A stretch of 64,000 bases of DNA from Darksidea phi. Taxonomy: Eukaryota > Ascomycota > Dothideomycetes > Pleosporales > Lentitheciaceae. Position 1 is the stretch's first letter, and every line of letters begins with the position of its first letter. The notes under the pieces were generated by a model. It searched no databases, was not told where the DNA came from, and saw only the letters and a program-made list of their open reading frames with translations. The DNA lies in NCBI GenBank assembly GCA_030770425.1, contig JASJFT010000062.1, forward strand, positions 62,001-126,000, written 5' to 3'. The position numbers and the translations under genes were made by a program. Shown piece after piece: positions 1-12,590 of this stretch.

Positions 1-3000
1 AGAACGGCCTATGACATGTGCGCAGCGGGACACAATACGTATAGCTAGTGAAGATGAAGATGACATGGACTGTCCCGAACGTAGAGGGGAAACACCACCA
101 GGGACGCCTTCAGGGCGCCCCAGTAATGTAGTGTTTTTTACCCGCTCATTCAGTTATCTCTGGGGCTTGGTAATCCCGTACTTCGCGCAGCTCATCCTGC
201 TCCTGTCTCCCGCCCCACATATACATCTTTGTCCTTTCCCGAGTCTTATCGACCCTGGCATCTCGCCAGATGAATTCCCTAGATATAGACGTTTAGTACC
301 CGAGCGTTGAAGATAATAGAGAACTCACAGTTCGCTAGCGCGTGATCCTTCGTAATGCAGTCCCTGCGCTTATCCATATTAGGAATCGCTCCTCGCCCAA
401 TTAACCCGCCGCTTTTGACGTCTATAAAATACTCGCCCTCCCGTCGCTAGGCTTCCTCCTCATCTCTTTCCCTTAATTCTCTCACCCGACCCCGGTACCT
501 CTACTACCAAGCGGCCCACGCCCTTTCTACGCCTCGCCTGCCTGCTCCCCCATCTTATCTCCGTTCACCAATTAAAAACTTGCTCTCCGACCAGCCAATA
601 TACTACGTAGCCTTCGTAGTTTCCGCCTTATCGTTTATTTTACCGCGGTAGACTGTAATACTGTTGGTATAACTATTATATAGACCTAACGACCCCGCTA
701 GTTTTAGTTAGGTTTAATTCAGACGGCTTTCGACTCTTATTTTTAAAGTATCCTCCTTCTACTTCGTTTAAGTTCTTTTCTAGTACGCTTTTCTAGGGCC
801 CTTCGTATTTATTTTCGCTATCTACGATCCTACCTTTATACCTCTCTAGTTTCTTTATTTCGATCTTCCGGCGACGGTAACCCAATCCGGCCATAACGCT
901 AAATCTCTATCTTTCTTCTTTCCTGCTCCGACAGCCACCGCCGCAACCAGACCGGACTAGAGCTAAGCCTACCCTGCCCCTGAACCTATATGCCTGTGCC
1001 AATTACAAAAATGCCCCATCTCCTAGCGAGTGGAGAATCACGGCTCCAGGCGGAGCAGAATGTGGGCCATAGAGAGAAACGAGAGAAGATGGATTTATCC
1101 TTACCACTATTACCAGGTCCGAAATCCAGCGGTTGTCCTATTAAGCTATACCTTATAACTCGGTCTAACACGTTATATTCTACGGCTAGCATCTCCCCCT
1201 TAAACCAGATTAAGTTCGAGTAACGGCCTAATCTAGTATACATGGAAAAAGAGGACAGAAACCGGAGCGGCGTATTAGATTACCCCTTAGTTAGTAGAGG
1301 CGTAGCCCTTTAGCTAAGCGTCGAGGACTACTATAGTGGGAGTGCGTAGGATCAACTCTACAGTAGGATAGAGCAAAATTCATGCGATATAAGGAAGGCT
1401 CTACCCTCCGATATACGACGTATCCAATTAAGGAAGTGCCTTGCTATTGTCTCTACCGCCTCCGCCTTGCTACGCCCAGGTGGATACCATACCGGTAATT
1501 ACTCTGCTGACTTCCTCTATAAGATAGGCAAGTATCTTTAACGCCGGTTGTTCCGGACGGGTATGTTCCGTACTAGGGTACGAATCTACAGTATAAGAGT
1601 AATGGGTCTATAGATCTTATCCTTGTACTCCTTCGGTATGGCCGTGACGGATCCCTTTAGTCTGCTTCAGCAAAATTGTTGGACTTGCTCCCCCTGACCA
1701 TCTCCTAGCCCGTATGGTCCACCGGTTCAGATGCCATTGGTAGCTGGAATCGGAATCAACGGATGCCCTGAGCGTGCATAGCCCATCGAGTGCCGGGATC
1801 GCCTATCAAACCACCTTATTACACGACTCATCTCTCAAGGGAGGTGTTGTAACAGGCCAGGGCCATGTTCAAGGCCGTGCCGACAAATACGGTTAGCACA
1901 TGGTTCGCGAATGGTTCGCGCACAAAAACTTTGTAGCTTCCAGATTCTCTTCTCTTTTCTTCCCATCTTGGTTGTAGATAGCATCTGGACTAGATAGCTG
2001 GAATCCAGTTACTAGAGACCGCTCAAAGGATGTTTGTTTCGATCCTGGCGCTTGTTCTTCTCCTTTCTTCCTTTCTTCTCTAGTTTATCAACCGCATGGG
2101 TTCTCATCTACCGTGTACCTCGGCGTGAGTGACCCTTCGCAATAATTATAAACAAATTACTTAAATTAACTTAAGAGAAGTTATAGAACCTATAACTTAG
2201 AAATAAATAAAAAAAAATTAAATAGATGAACCTTGACACGCGCATAGCTAATTTTAGTACCTAAAGTTCCTGTTCCGGGCATCTTACAAGACCAGTTTTG
2301 GAATTCTCACCACGTTCCCAGTTTTAGCCCCCTACTTCGTCCGGTTCTAACTCCTTTCTATTTTAAGTTCGCCTATTCTTCGCATGTAAATCAACGTCCC
2401 CCCCTGCGTGCCGGAAAACCCACCGTGCCGGAAAATACGAAGGGTACTTCGACTTCAAGCGACTATAACTCTGCGCGCATATTGAACTTTGCTATATTTC
2501 TCTATAAGTCGTGTACTATAGCTAGTTTTGAACATTTGAGATACCTCCCACTTCTAAATTACGTTCGCATCGTCGCCTTCGGGCTTGATTCGCAGAGAGC
2601 CTCCTTCTCTAGCGTCTCGGACTTTCTTTCCCACAGCACCACCGCCATACCCTTACCACTCCAAATTCTCGTAAAAGGGTTTTATCTGAACCTTAGATGG
2701 GAAATTCGTCCAGGATATGACGAGGTGGGTGAATTGGAGCACACCAACTCTGTCGTAAATAACAATAGCACTAGACCTGCCGTCTCGGCACAATTAATAT
2801 TCCTTTCAACTTGACAGGAATATAAGTCTGAAGTGACTGCGATGTTGTTTGCTGCAGGTGTAGCAGTCCTTGCACAACAGCGTCAGAAGACCCTGGCTCG
2901 CCGCTGGCACCTTCCCAAGTTATCGTGTCTTGACGCGTCCAATCTCGACTCTGTTCCTTCATCAACCCTTAACCATTGATGAATCAGGCGTCAAACCCCG

Positions 3001-3101
3001 TGATTCGAGTCATGCTACAATGTAGGTTGTGAGGCATGAGTTGCGCGGATTACATCTAGGGAGCTAAACGAAGCTTTCGTCTGTTGAGTATGGGAAACGT
3101 C
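1..3101. other. Decayed intergenic region, no supportable gene
   Basis: About 3.1 kb without a convincing gene. Open frames are short, begin at non-ATG codons or lack recognisable motifs. The stretch at about 600-1700 has many TA dinucleotides and stops in all frames, as expected of an old degraded transposon, but no transposase or reverse-transcriptase motif survives that I can name. A very A/T-rich patch lies at about 2140-2225. What the region once was is not readable by eye. Confidence 0.5.
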
Positions 3102-4618
3102 TCAGCCATTCCAGTCCATGGATGGTGAGAAATGGATTTGCAAGCTGTTCTGATCGGGACGGTGCGATTGTGTCATGGAAGCTTTCACTCCTGAAGTCGT
3201 GCTTGAACCGGAATATCGACTACTTTCTGCAGACCCGTTAGAAGAAAGTTGGAAGATTGCCGCCAGTCCAGACATTTCTGGTGTCTCGGGAGTCACTACG
3301 GGTCGAGGAAGCTGTGGCGGTGGCATGTTTGCAATGTTGACTTGTGCTGACATAACGCATCCATTACCGTCAACTGCGAGGATCTCAAGCCTCCCATACG
3401 TCTCTTTGACCGATATCGTGAGCGTATTACTTTCGGGAGGTCCAGCTCTCAACGGACATTTCCATCGCAGGGGATCCCGAAGGCAGGTCAAGCCCCCATC
3501 GACCGCCGTTTGGAGAGTCAAGAGAACCATCTCCGAGCCTTCGATTGTGATGATGAAGTGCCCATTTGGCGTTACGATCCCGCCCAAAACAGAGCCACTC
3601 TCCAACTGCGGCAACAAGCGTTTCTCTCCAAAAGTCGTACGCCAACTAAATGGAGATGTTTCGATCGGCACAACAAAAGTTGGAAACAGATTCGAGCCGG
3701 GCTTGTGATTGACCGCACACAAAACGTAGGGCGATCCTAACGGACATACAAATATCGAAGCCGATGCAATGTATCCTGAGTTTGACTTTGCGATATTAGC
3801 TCAGGTCTTCAATACGTAGGAAATATCTTCCTTACAGCAGCGACAGCAACTTTTCCACAGCCTGCGTCCATGTTACATTGCGATTCCAGATCCGTCGAAT
3901 TCTGGCGCTGGTGCAATGTCCAGCAGTGTAACCGGCCCTCCTCAGTAACTCCAAGTACCATGAGCCTATCTTCTCTGGAGAACCGGCTTGGAGAGAAGCC
4001 CACGAGTCTGACGAAACCCGTGTTATCCGGACAGGGCAGGATGACCCGCCCCCCTTGCAAGCTCCAAGTATTGCTGTAGGGGCTGTACGTGCATTTGAAA
4101 ATGTTCACTCCGTTCTGTCCTTGGCCTCCTACCGCGATCCAGGCATATGCCTCTGCTCGTCCGCCCATTGAGCCTACCTGGAGGACTCGAACTGCTTTTG
4201 GGCGCCATCTTCCTCCCTGATCAATCTGTGTTTCCATCGGCGTACCCAAGCCAACAGGATCTCTGTATTCATACACGAGAAGATGGCTATTCGTCACCAC
4301 TGCCAGAAGATCATCGGAAAGAGCAAGATCACGAATTTTCTTCCCTTGACTGGATCTTGGAGCAAATTTATAATCTCTCTTGATGTTGTTCCTGCCGTTT
4401 TCATGTCCTTGACGATATAATCGCACATCGGCGGTAGTTGCTATAGCGAGCCATCCGGACAAGGATATTGCGGTCGCAACGGCCGCTTTCGCGCTACATC
4501 TCTCGAGGTGTTGTGTGGAAGGTGAGACGGAACGCGAGGCTGAGAAAGTCCGAAAATATGCAGTTGATGACAACCTTTGGTGCGTCGGGTTGCTCGGTCC
4601 TGGTATCGTGCTAGACAT
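3102..4618 (-). CDS. Hypothetical beta-propeller-like protein
   Basis: Two-exon gene, about 488 residues. Exon 1 runs 4618-3836 from an ATG. A 50-nt intron (3835-3786) has a GTAAGG donor, a CTAAT branch-like site and an AAG acceptor, and exon 2 runs 3785-3102. This acceptor is the only one nearby that keeps the long downstream frame. The protein has alternating hydrophobic blade-like stretches such as WLAIATTADVRLYR and DLLAVVTNSHLLVYEY, resembling a degenerate WD40-type propeller. There is no signal peptide or membrane segment. The C-terminus is rich in Ser and Thr. Fungal genomes carry many such orphan propeller proteins, some linked to NLR-type proteins, but I cannot assign a function. It is divergent from the permease downstream. 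Confidence 0.6.
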
Positions 4619-5368
4619 GGCTCACACATACACGGCCGTCGCTATTCTTGTTTGTAAGGGCCCAGCGGACAGGGTGGATACTGGACTGCCCAGCGGACTC
4701 CATGGACGTTTCGTTTTCTCAGTTGGATGAAGAGAGTAGCCTGAACCGGACTGGTAGCCTAGTGCTTACGTCGCCTAGGTCCAGATGCACCCTACGCGAA
4801 TTCGCTATCGGCTAAGCCACCACTCGGAATCAGCCTGGTCGTGGTTCTACTTGATCCGGCTGCGCTATAGGTAAGATGATGAGTGACGACACTTCCAGGT
4901 TAGCTGTCAGGTTCCAATCAAGACTCGAAAAGACACAGGGCTGCAATCTGCCTAGAATCCTCGGTCACGCGCGATGAGTTGTCCATCCCTCGACCTATCA
5001 GAATCCCGGGCCGAACTGCACTTCGCCCCAGCTAGACGCCACCATCATGACACCAGTCAAGTTTATAGGTTCATTGCATAGACGAAGTATTGCTTGCGGG
5101 TCGTTGTCGCGAAACCAGGCAGAACCCTCTTTTGCCTTTTTGTCTAAGCCTCCGCCTTCCTGACGCAGCGGATTTTACCGTGACTAGAGACATTTAGCGA
5201 AGAAGTCTATGATAGAAATCCGCCGCCTTTGTAGCCTTTTCCATCTCCCTCCTCGGAATATTTGAGAAGCTCTCACAGAAATCCTTGATATCCGCCAAAG
5301 AAATGAGTTAATGCTGCACCCACTCAAGATTACCACAAGCATCAGCCACTTTCAGCCTTCCATACCAA
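4619..5368. other. Intergenic region between divergent genes
   Basis: 750 bp between two divergently transcribed genes, so it presumably carries both promoters. No repeat, RNA gene or clear regulatory motif was recognised. Confidence 0.5.
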
Positions 5369-8127
5369 ATGTCCGCGGTACCACCTCTAGACAGAAGCCC
5401 ACCCACCTGGGCTAAGCATGAGCATCTTGATCGGGTGTTGTTAAGACCTCAATTAGCAGGCATCGGTATATCCGGTGTTGTTGGAGCTGGTAAGTTGTCA
5501 TGTACCTCGAAATCTGTGGTACTAACCTTTCAAGGTATCTTCGTAACTAGTGGCTCTCTCATTTCTACCACCGGGTCACTTGGAGCAGCAATCAGCTATG
5601 TCATTGCGGGCGGCATTGTGGCATGTGTGTGCTATACAATCACCGAGATGCTTAGTGCTCGGCCCCTTTCAGGGGCGTTGATTGATTTTCCCCATACGTT
5701 CCTGGATCCAGCATGTTTGTTTAACCCACCAGCCTAGATTTATGGCTCTGTTAGCTAACATTATTTCAAATAGGTGGTTTTGCTGTGGCACTATCGTATG
5801 CGTATGTCTGGTGATCATGATTCTCTCTGAAATCAACTGACATGGCAAAGACTGGCAAATATCTGCTCAATGGCAACCCTTACGGCACAGAGTGCAGAAT
5901 TGACTGCTTTGATAAAGAATGACCAAAAACCGCATCGTATCGAGGTCGAGGCGGCGATCAACATCGCCTTCATTATCCTGACGACGTTTTCCCACTGCCT
6001 TGGAGTCATTGTAAGTAAACTACCATAATCGACTCTTGGGAAACCTTGGCAACATGTCTATTGACCCTGCATAGATATACGGCAAAATCGAGCGTGTAAG
6101 ATTTACCTCGTTTGCGTTAGTCCTACTAGCGCTTAGGAACTACTTATAGGTTATCATGTGGTTCAAGTTCTGTCTCTTTGCTCTTGTTTTCATTCTCATG
6201 ATCATCGTGAACACAGGAGGTACGTCCTCAGTATGACTTTCATAAAGCCAAAAGGGAAATTGACATGTATCAGCTGTGGGACCTAGAACAGAATCTTACA
6301 GAGCCAGTATGATCCCTTTCTTCATTGAGCAGATTTTGGATGTCTAAGTGAACCCAGATTATACTTCACACGCATTTACTCCTGGATGGAAGCCAATGGG
6401 CTATAACAATACAGTTGAACGCTCTCTCTGGAGCTCGGGGGTTGACGACACTCATTTTGGGATTGAAGGGCCAGGCGGTCGATTCTTCGCATTTCTGTAA
6501 GTATTGATGCCAAGAACACGTTCAACGTACATCAGATTTACTTATGATCTCTGCTTAGGACCGCTGTGACATTAAGTATGTTTTCATGCATGGGCGGTGA
6601 TTATATGGCTGTGACGGCTGGCGAAGCGAAGAACCCTTACAAAGACGTTCCTGCCGCCATGTCGTTTGTCTATCTCGTGCCCCTTACGATCTATCCATTC
6701 GCTATGATCGCTGCATCTTCCAATGTGAACTACGCCGATCCGTACTTGGCGAAGATCTATTCGGTCGGGAATGGACCAAATGGCCCTCATGCTTTGTCGC
6801 CCTTCGTCATTGCGGTACAATCGACATCTGTCCACGGACTTCCAAAAGCACTTAATTTGTTCTTCATCATATCTGCTTATACAGCAGCGTAAGTCAGACG
6901 ACATTCATACTAGTCTCTACTCGCGTTGCCAATAAGGCTCGTGCGCTAACATGATATTGTAGGAATTCGGCGCTTTATTTTAGCTCCCGAACAGTGTTCG
7001 TTCTCTCACAGCAATATCTTCCAAGAAGATTCGCAAATATGTTTGGGCGAACCAACACAGGCAACACACCGCTCTCGTCAATTCTGCTTTGCTCTGCTTT
7101 AGGATTTTTGTCCCTCATTGGACTGAGCTCATATGCGTATTCCCAGGTAAGAATCATCATATATGTACCTAAGACTCTCATTAATCATCGTCTCACAGCC
7201 TCGCATAACGCTTTCCGAGTTTTATACTAGCGCTATGGCATGTGTCTATTTGTGTCAATGTGTCACGTTTCTCAATTATAAGGCAGGGTAAGTGCAATGG
7301 CTATCGCATACTCTGGGCTTAGTTGTAGCTGATCTATAGAGAAGGCTCGATAGAATCGCAAACGACAAGATTTGGACTGCTGACGGCGAACTTCACGTTC
7401 TGAGTCGAAATGACGATATTTACATTGAGAGATTGTTTAAATCTCGCTGGCAACCTCTGCCTGCTTGGATCGGTATTATCGGTTGCGGTTTCGTGATTGT
7501 CTGGTCCGGCATTCCGGCACTGTTCATTCTTGGTGCGAAAGGAAGTTTGACATCGACCGAGCACCTGAAGTCGACTGCGGCCTTGGCATTTGACGTTATC
7601 GGGAATTACATCGGGGTGAGTCGAGTCCTTAGCCAGGGTAACATGGCAATAGTTGACTAAACTACTCACAGCCCATCTTCTTTGCAATTTGTTACTTCGC
7701 GTACAAAAAGCGCACTGGCTGCGAACGCGTCGATATCGCCGATCTCGCGCCATCAAAATACGTTCTCGAAGATCTTGCTTTCCTCGAGTCCTCCGAACCC
7801 GGCCCTCCTCCCACACCTCGCAAGCCCTCCGACGCGACCGACGGCAGCGACATTGACGTTATTGAGCTTGGTTCACCGCGAGAAGAGCACATGATGAGTG
7901 CAATTAAAGGCAAGAAGCCGCTAAGACAAAGCCAGATGTCAAGTGTGGAGATCTCGCCAGAGATGATGGATCAGCTGGAGGCGCAGAGGGCAATGGAGGC
8001 GGAGAAGAAGAGAGTGGAGGATATTTTGATGCGGAGACCGAAGAGGATGTCAGGTGGGATATGGAAGGAGATTTGGAGTTTTGTTGTGGTTACGGATGAG
8101 AAGGGGGTACGGAAAGATACAGGATAA
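5369..8127 (+). CDS. Amino acid permease (APC superfamily, YAT-like)
   Basis: Thirteen exons (5369-5489, 5535-5714, 5774-5801, 5851-6010, 6075-6095, 6150-6219, 6274-6306, 6358-6496, 6559-6888, 6963-7146, 7199-7287, 7342-7615, 7672-8127) join into a 694-residue protein. The N-terminal GIGISGVVGAGIFVTSG is the conserved glycine-rich first helix of the fungal amino-acid permease family and is followed by many hydrophobic helices. KNPYKDVPAAM and SANSALYFSSRTVF match later family motifs. The role is proton-coupled amino-acid uptake at the plasma membrane; the substrate is not predictable. The hydrophilic C-terminal tail (about 130 residues, charged, with an MEAEKKRVEDI helix) is longer than usual. 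Two acceptors are atypical: intron 3 ends AAAG, and intron 11 needs GAG to stay in frame. Confidence 0.88.
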
Positions 8128-8579
8128 GAAATAAGTAGTTATCATTATCAATGGCGAGCCGTTTCCAAATTAATTTTTTAATTTTTTTCGCAGTGCACAT
8201 ACGGTGTTGTAAGCCGGACCACGTCACATGACCCACTAGACACACACAAAGCACACTTATCTCATGAATCAGCCGCGCCGCAAATGATTTCACGCGAGAC
8301 TAGTTTCAACTCCTAGTCTAATAAGAGGCCGTTATAACTTCTAGGCACTCCTAAACTAATTAGAAAAAGCTAATATAATCTAGTACGAAATTATTCGCGG
8401 AGTATCTAAGAAAAAATAGTTCTAGTTTATATAAGTTTATATTATAAATAGAGTTAGTTTCTATATCTATTTATCTATTATATAATACTACGACTAGTTA
8501 TTATTATAGTACCGGATTACTCCCATGTTCCGTCGGCCGGGCATCTTGGAAGAATATCTTTCCGCCTCCTATAGCAACC
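8128..8579. other. AT-rich intergenic region
   Basis: About 450 bp, with the part at about 8300-8520 strongly A/T- and TA-rich and stop-filled, resembling RIP-decayed sequence. No gene or intact repeat was seen. Confidence 0.5.
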
Positions 8580-10445
8580 ATGCGGTACATCGCTCCATCA
8601 ACTCATACACAGTATGGGGATAAACATAGTGGCTCTAGAGAGATGCAACCACAACAATGGTTACACTTTCCCGCTTCTACCCCTACTAATACAAGCTCAA
8701 CCCAACGTAGCCGGAGGACTGGCCCCCTAAGCCCTGTCGGCAAAACAAAAGCAGCTGCAGTCAGACAGAAGGGGGCATGTTTCCGTTGTGCCGCTCTCAA
8801 GATTGCGGTATGTCAATGAAATCCCTATGTCTTCACAATGCAAGCAATAACTCAGTTAGTAGTGTAAGGACAGACGACCATGTACAAATTGCGAAAACGC
8901 GTTGCAACCTTCGAAACGCGCAAGAGAGCTCAGCTGGATGAAATACATAGTCTACACTTTGTCGACTTATAGTATATACATACCTGGTAAATCAAGGTCC
9001 TCTTCTTGAAAATTGCTCAGTTAACCACTTACTAACACTATAAGACTCTGAGATATCCGCAAGCCCTATGCCAATCTATCTCCACACGCTCACTTCAATG
9101 CTCGACCAGGTACCTTCGAATCCCCAGACACTTAACCTTGACCTTCTCGCTGCCAACTACGCGGGTTGGATCTCGCATGCCACATCGGACATAGCAGCTA
9201 GCAAATTAGGACTTTTTTGTACCTCAGATTTTCAGTTAGTCGCTGGTCACGGCCGGGATGATGACTTAGTTAAAGACTTCCGATTCTTACTCTGGGCGAC
9301 ATCGCTTTTCTACACTGCAACGAATAGGATGGGTCGTCCCGAGGATGAAATAGCCTATACGACAGCTCTCCGCAATCTAGGCAAGTTGATTGATTTATGT
9401 GGGAACAAAGTAGTCCACCGCCTAGACGAGCTTTGTCATCCGCAAGTCATTAAGAAAATGCCTCCTGCGCAATGCAAGCAATTGTTCCTAGTAGTTATTG
9501 GATTGTGTCTCTCCGCATCCTATATGACCGAGAAAAGGCAAATTGTTGTGGTAGGTTGACGTTTAAACCCGACAATATACATATTTATCTAATCAACTCA
9601 CTGATCGTATATTTAGGTGTCTTTCAATGCCGCTTCGACACATTCCGGTAGAGTGTCTTACGAACAGTCTCGCACGTTCATCGATGCACTTGCACAGGTT
9701 GCAACCTACATTGGTCACCAGTGTGGTCTTTTTCCATCCAATGTTAACTCCTCAGCAATCGTAGACGCCGCACAAAAACGATGGGACGAACCTGGGGCCT
9801 ATACCTGGCAGATTCCGCCTGCGCTATCGCAAAGGTTAACGGAGGAGCTTCTTGCTCAGGAACCTCTGGAGGTCGTAGCTGCCTACGTTCCACGAAGTCC
9901 AGCGCAGCAAGGCGAGTCACGGCCTGGTTCCAGCGCTGCGCCAGTTCAAGGGAGTCAAGGACGTACAGAGAATGCACCGCCTCACCAACAAGGTGGGTAG
10001 GGTTTGCCCTAGGCGCGCAAAGCGATTTCAGTTCATGCATTAATTTAGCTTAGTTAGCAACATCGAGTGTCAAGACTGTATGCAGGATGGTAGGCTTTGC
10101 GCTTTCTGCGAATTCGTGGATCCTCCTGATACGCCTTGTATCGAGATATCAAACGAGACTCCACTTCCAGCAGAGGAGATATATTTTGAGCCGGATGACG
10201 ACACTCTTTTGAGCGCGGGAAGCTCCGCCGCTCACATGGGCATGACGGAAACACAATTGACTCTACCACCCGACAACAACGGAGATTTGACCAGAATTCC
10301 GGAAAGGAGATACGAGGGTGAAAGCCATCATCGTTTCTGGTATTGCTGTGATTGTGGGGATGGGCCGCACCTAATGGGTATCGAAGTGGCATGTTGTGTC
10401 TGTGAGCACAAAATTTGCGACGCTTGTAAAATGGAGTTTGTGTAG
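8580..10445 (+). CDS. Zn2Cys6-type protein with C-terminal Cys-rich zinc ribbon
   Basis: Five exons (8580-8807, 8863-8986, 9045-9550, 9617-9992, 10054-10445) join in frame to 541 residues. Exons 1 and 2 splice to create C-FR-C-AALKIA-C-KDRRP-C-TN-C, five of the six cysteines of a fungal Zn2Cys6 DNA-binding cluster at about residues 65-87. The sixth is not evident. The middle (about 118-410) is helical, with FRFLLWATSLFYTA, like the regulatory region of these factors. The C-terminus is cysteine-rich: CQDC, CAFC, then FWYCCDCGDG and CCVCEHKICDAC, resembling the CC-x-C zinc ribbons of fungal orphan proteins. The likely role is nuclear regulation, but a missing ligand would impair DNA binding. 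Two neighbouring genes fused by my splicing is an alternative, although the last intron fits consensus well. Confidence 0.62.
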
Positions 10446-10832
10446 AACTGGATATTATGATAGAGAGAACTGGATTTGAAATGGCTTAAAGCAACCGTCG
10501 GCAGTGTGAAGAAAGCTGTACTGAAATATACATAGAGAGACCACTCCGATTTGGCCTATTAGTGTGGAAGCGTGGTTAGAAAGTGGCGCATCGCCACCTC
10601 TAGCAGAGAGGATGGCCGATCCCTTCCAACCATAGGCTGTGTGGTAGCAATTTTACGGCATTGATGAAATCGTACATGTACTAGGGTGACATCAAGCCGC
10701 TACGAGCTAAAGCGAAGATGTTTATTCCAGGGCTGTAAAGCTACCAAGCGAAAACGAATAGCAATCTCTACTTGTCCAGTTGACGGCCTCGCACCGTCGC
10801 ACAGCCCTCCTTACTCCGCAGAACGTTCTCTT
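10446..10832. other. 3' intergenic region between convergent genes
   Basis: 387 bp between two gene ends facing each other. It presumably holds the 3' untranslated regions and polyadenylation sites. No other feature seen. Confidence 0.5.
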
Positions 10833-12035
10833 TCAACTTCTAGTACTCGGTAACAAAAGACGCATCCCTCCAAATCCGAATCGCTCAAGATGTTGTTGGA
10901 TAAGATCCATACAGTAGGAAAGCGTTCGTTTACCGCCTTGACATGCTCCACTCTCCAAGTGCTGGGCCAACCCGCTGAGAGTCGAGAAATGCTTTTTTTT
11001 CCTTTCGCTTTTGCTGGAGGCCATTGGAAATACGATACTTGGACAATGATACATCCTAGCGCTATGCACCGGGGAATTCATATGTTGCTGAAGAGCAGAG
11101 GCCGTGGTGAAGCCTTTGTTCTTTGGGCAAATGGGGCATTGGAGCTTGCGCTTGGATAAGATGTCGCTCTCCTCGAGCAACGACCATTGCGCTAAGCTGT
11201 CCTCTACACTCCCCTGAGACAATGCCGGAGTGATTAATGACCACTCGCTTTGGTCATCAGAACGACCTGTCGAGATTTCGGAGTATGCCGAAAAGGTCGG
11301 AGAGCTCGGTGGTCCGAGGGCAGGGAGACTGTAAATTACGTTGTCCGGATCATGCGATTGCACAATATGGTTGATTTGGTTTCGATTCATCCCCGACCTG
11401 CAGTTGCCACTTTCTAGATGGTGAAGCAAAGCTGACGGTGAGGTAAATTTCTTTTCGCACCCCTTCCCTACGGGGCAGCTAAGGGCACTGAGTGGTTTAT
11501 GCTTGACGGACTCGTGGTGCTGCCGAAGCGACTGGGATGATGAGAAGGTTCGCTGACATTTATTACACACCCAATCCCCGGCGGTTACGGCGAGAATGTT
11601 CTTAGCCTTCTCTGGTGGCTTTTGCGGTAAAGGTTTTCGATGTGCGCGGCTCGCCATGTGTGCGTTTAGGGCGTGAATGTCTTTGAAAAAGATGTTGCAG
11701 TCGCAACACTTGAATTCAGAAGCGTGGACCTCGGTCTGGCGATGGATCTTCAAAGCACTCTCGCTTTCGAACGGGAGGTCACAGTCGGGACAAAAACAGT
11801 GTCCCGTGACAATACAGTGGTCTTCAAGAATTTCCGGGCGTTCACAAATCTTGCCGCAACCGCCGCATTTAAGGTTTCGAACATTTTTCTGGGCTGCTCG
11901 AGGGTGGTTGCAGTATTTTCCGCAGACATGCGAAGGAAAGTGCCCTCGCGCTCTTCGGTGCTCTTCTAGGTCGATGCCGTTAGAGTATGTGCGGCCGCAA
12001 AAGCATTCGAGAGGGGAGGCTGCGCGAGAAGACAT
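10833..12035 (-). CDS. Multi-C2H2 zinc-finger protein
   Basis: Single-exon frame of 400 residues from the ATG at 12035 (MSSRAASPLECFCGRTY). The open frame extends upstream only with a GTG start, so this ATG is preferred. It has at least seven Cys2His2 or degenerate fingers, for example CFCPDCDLPFESESALKIH, FKCCDCNIFFKDIHALNAH, WVCNKCQRTFSSSQSLRQH and LQCPICPKNKGFTTASALQQH. Two paired HHLESGNC / QHLESGAC motifs are typical of a conserved Pezizomycotina C2H2 family. The link between the finger groups (about 215-310) is Ser/Pro-rich. The likely role is a nucleic-acid-binding nuclear protein; targets are unknown. It is convergent with the Zn2Cys6 gene. Confidence 0.85.
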   Translation of the reverse strand: MSSRAASPLECFCGRTYSNGIDLEEHRRARGHFPSHVCGKYCNHPRAAQKNVRNLKCGGCGKICERPEILEDHCIVTGHCFCPDCDLPFESESALKIHRQTEVHASEFKCCDCNIFFKDIHALNAHMASRAHRKPLPQKPPEKAKNILAVTAGDWVCNKCQRTFSSSQSLRQHHESVKHKPLSALSCPVGKGCEKKFTSPSALLHHLESGNCRSGMNRNQINHIVQSHDPDNVIYSLPALGPPSSPTFSAYSEISTGRSDDQSEWSLITPALSQGSVEDSLAQWSLLEESDILSKRKLQCPICPKNKGFTTASALQQHMNSPVHSARMYHCPSIVFPMASSKSERKKKHFSTLSGLAQHLESGACQGGKRTLSYCMDLIQQHLERFGFGGMRLLLPSTRS

Positions 12036-12590
12036 CGTGATAATAGAAGTTAGCAAAGAATCAGTTGATAAAAGTTGGTGTAAGAGATGTAGACTGATTA
12101 GGCCTAAGGCCCTGCCTATATAGTGGCTAGCGCTAGCACAGACGCCAAACAGAGGCCTATCGCCACTTCCGCCAACATCAGTCTGAGTACGGCTAGGCAA
12201 GGACCAGCAAGTGCAGTGACTGTGCTGATAAAATGTGAGCAGAAGGTTGTTGTCGCGACCAATCTTACCGTGGAACGTAGTCATGCATTGATCAGTTGAC
12301 CCCACCGTTGGAATGGTCCCTTTGACCCCACCTTGAATTTTCTTGGCGAGACCCCTCTAATGCGTTCCATTTGTTGATGTTTTGGTCGAGTAAAGTAAAG
12401 TCATACGTGGTTACCGTGTACCGGATGGCTGCTTGGTTTACTTTGGTTAGGGAGGGGAAGCGAACAACTGGAATGAGAAAGATTTTTTGAGCACCAGCGG
12501 TACTCTCCCATAGAGCTGCTTTGGACTTGTAAATTGTTCTTAAACACTTACTGTTATCCTGTATTGAATTAGTTCCCTTACCGTTGTACA
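12036..12590. other. Intergenic region upstream of the C2H2 gene
   Basis: About 555 bp separating the C2H2 gene start from the repeat island. It probably holds the promoter. No gene was recognised. Confidence 0.4.

Noticed and set aside
11..310. 99-codon frame at the window start
   Set aside because: No motif, unusual composition, no splice partners and located in a decayed stretch.
2425..2814. 129-codon frame
   Set aside because: Begins with GTG, has no in-frame ATG context or recognisable domain, and lies in a gene-poor region.
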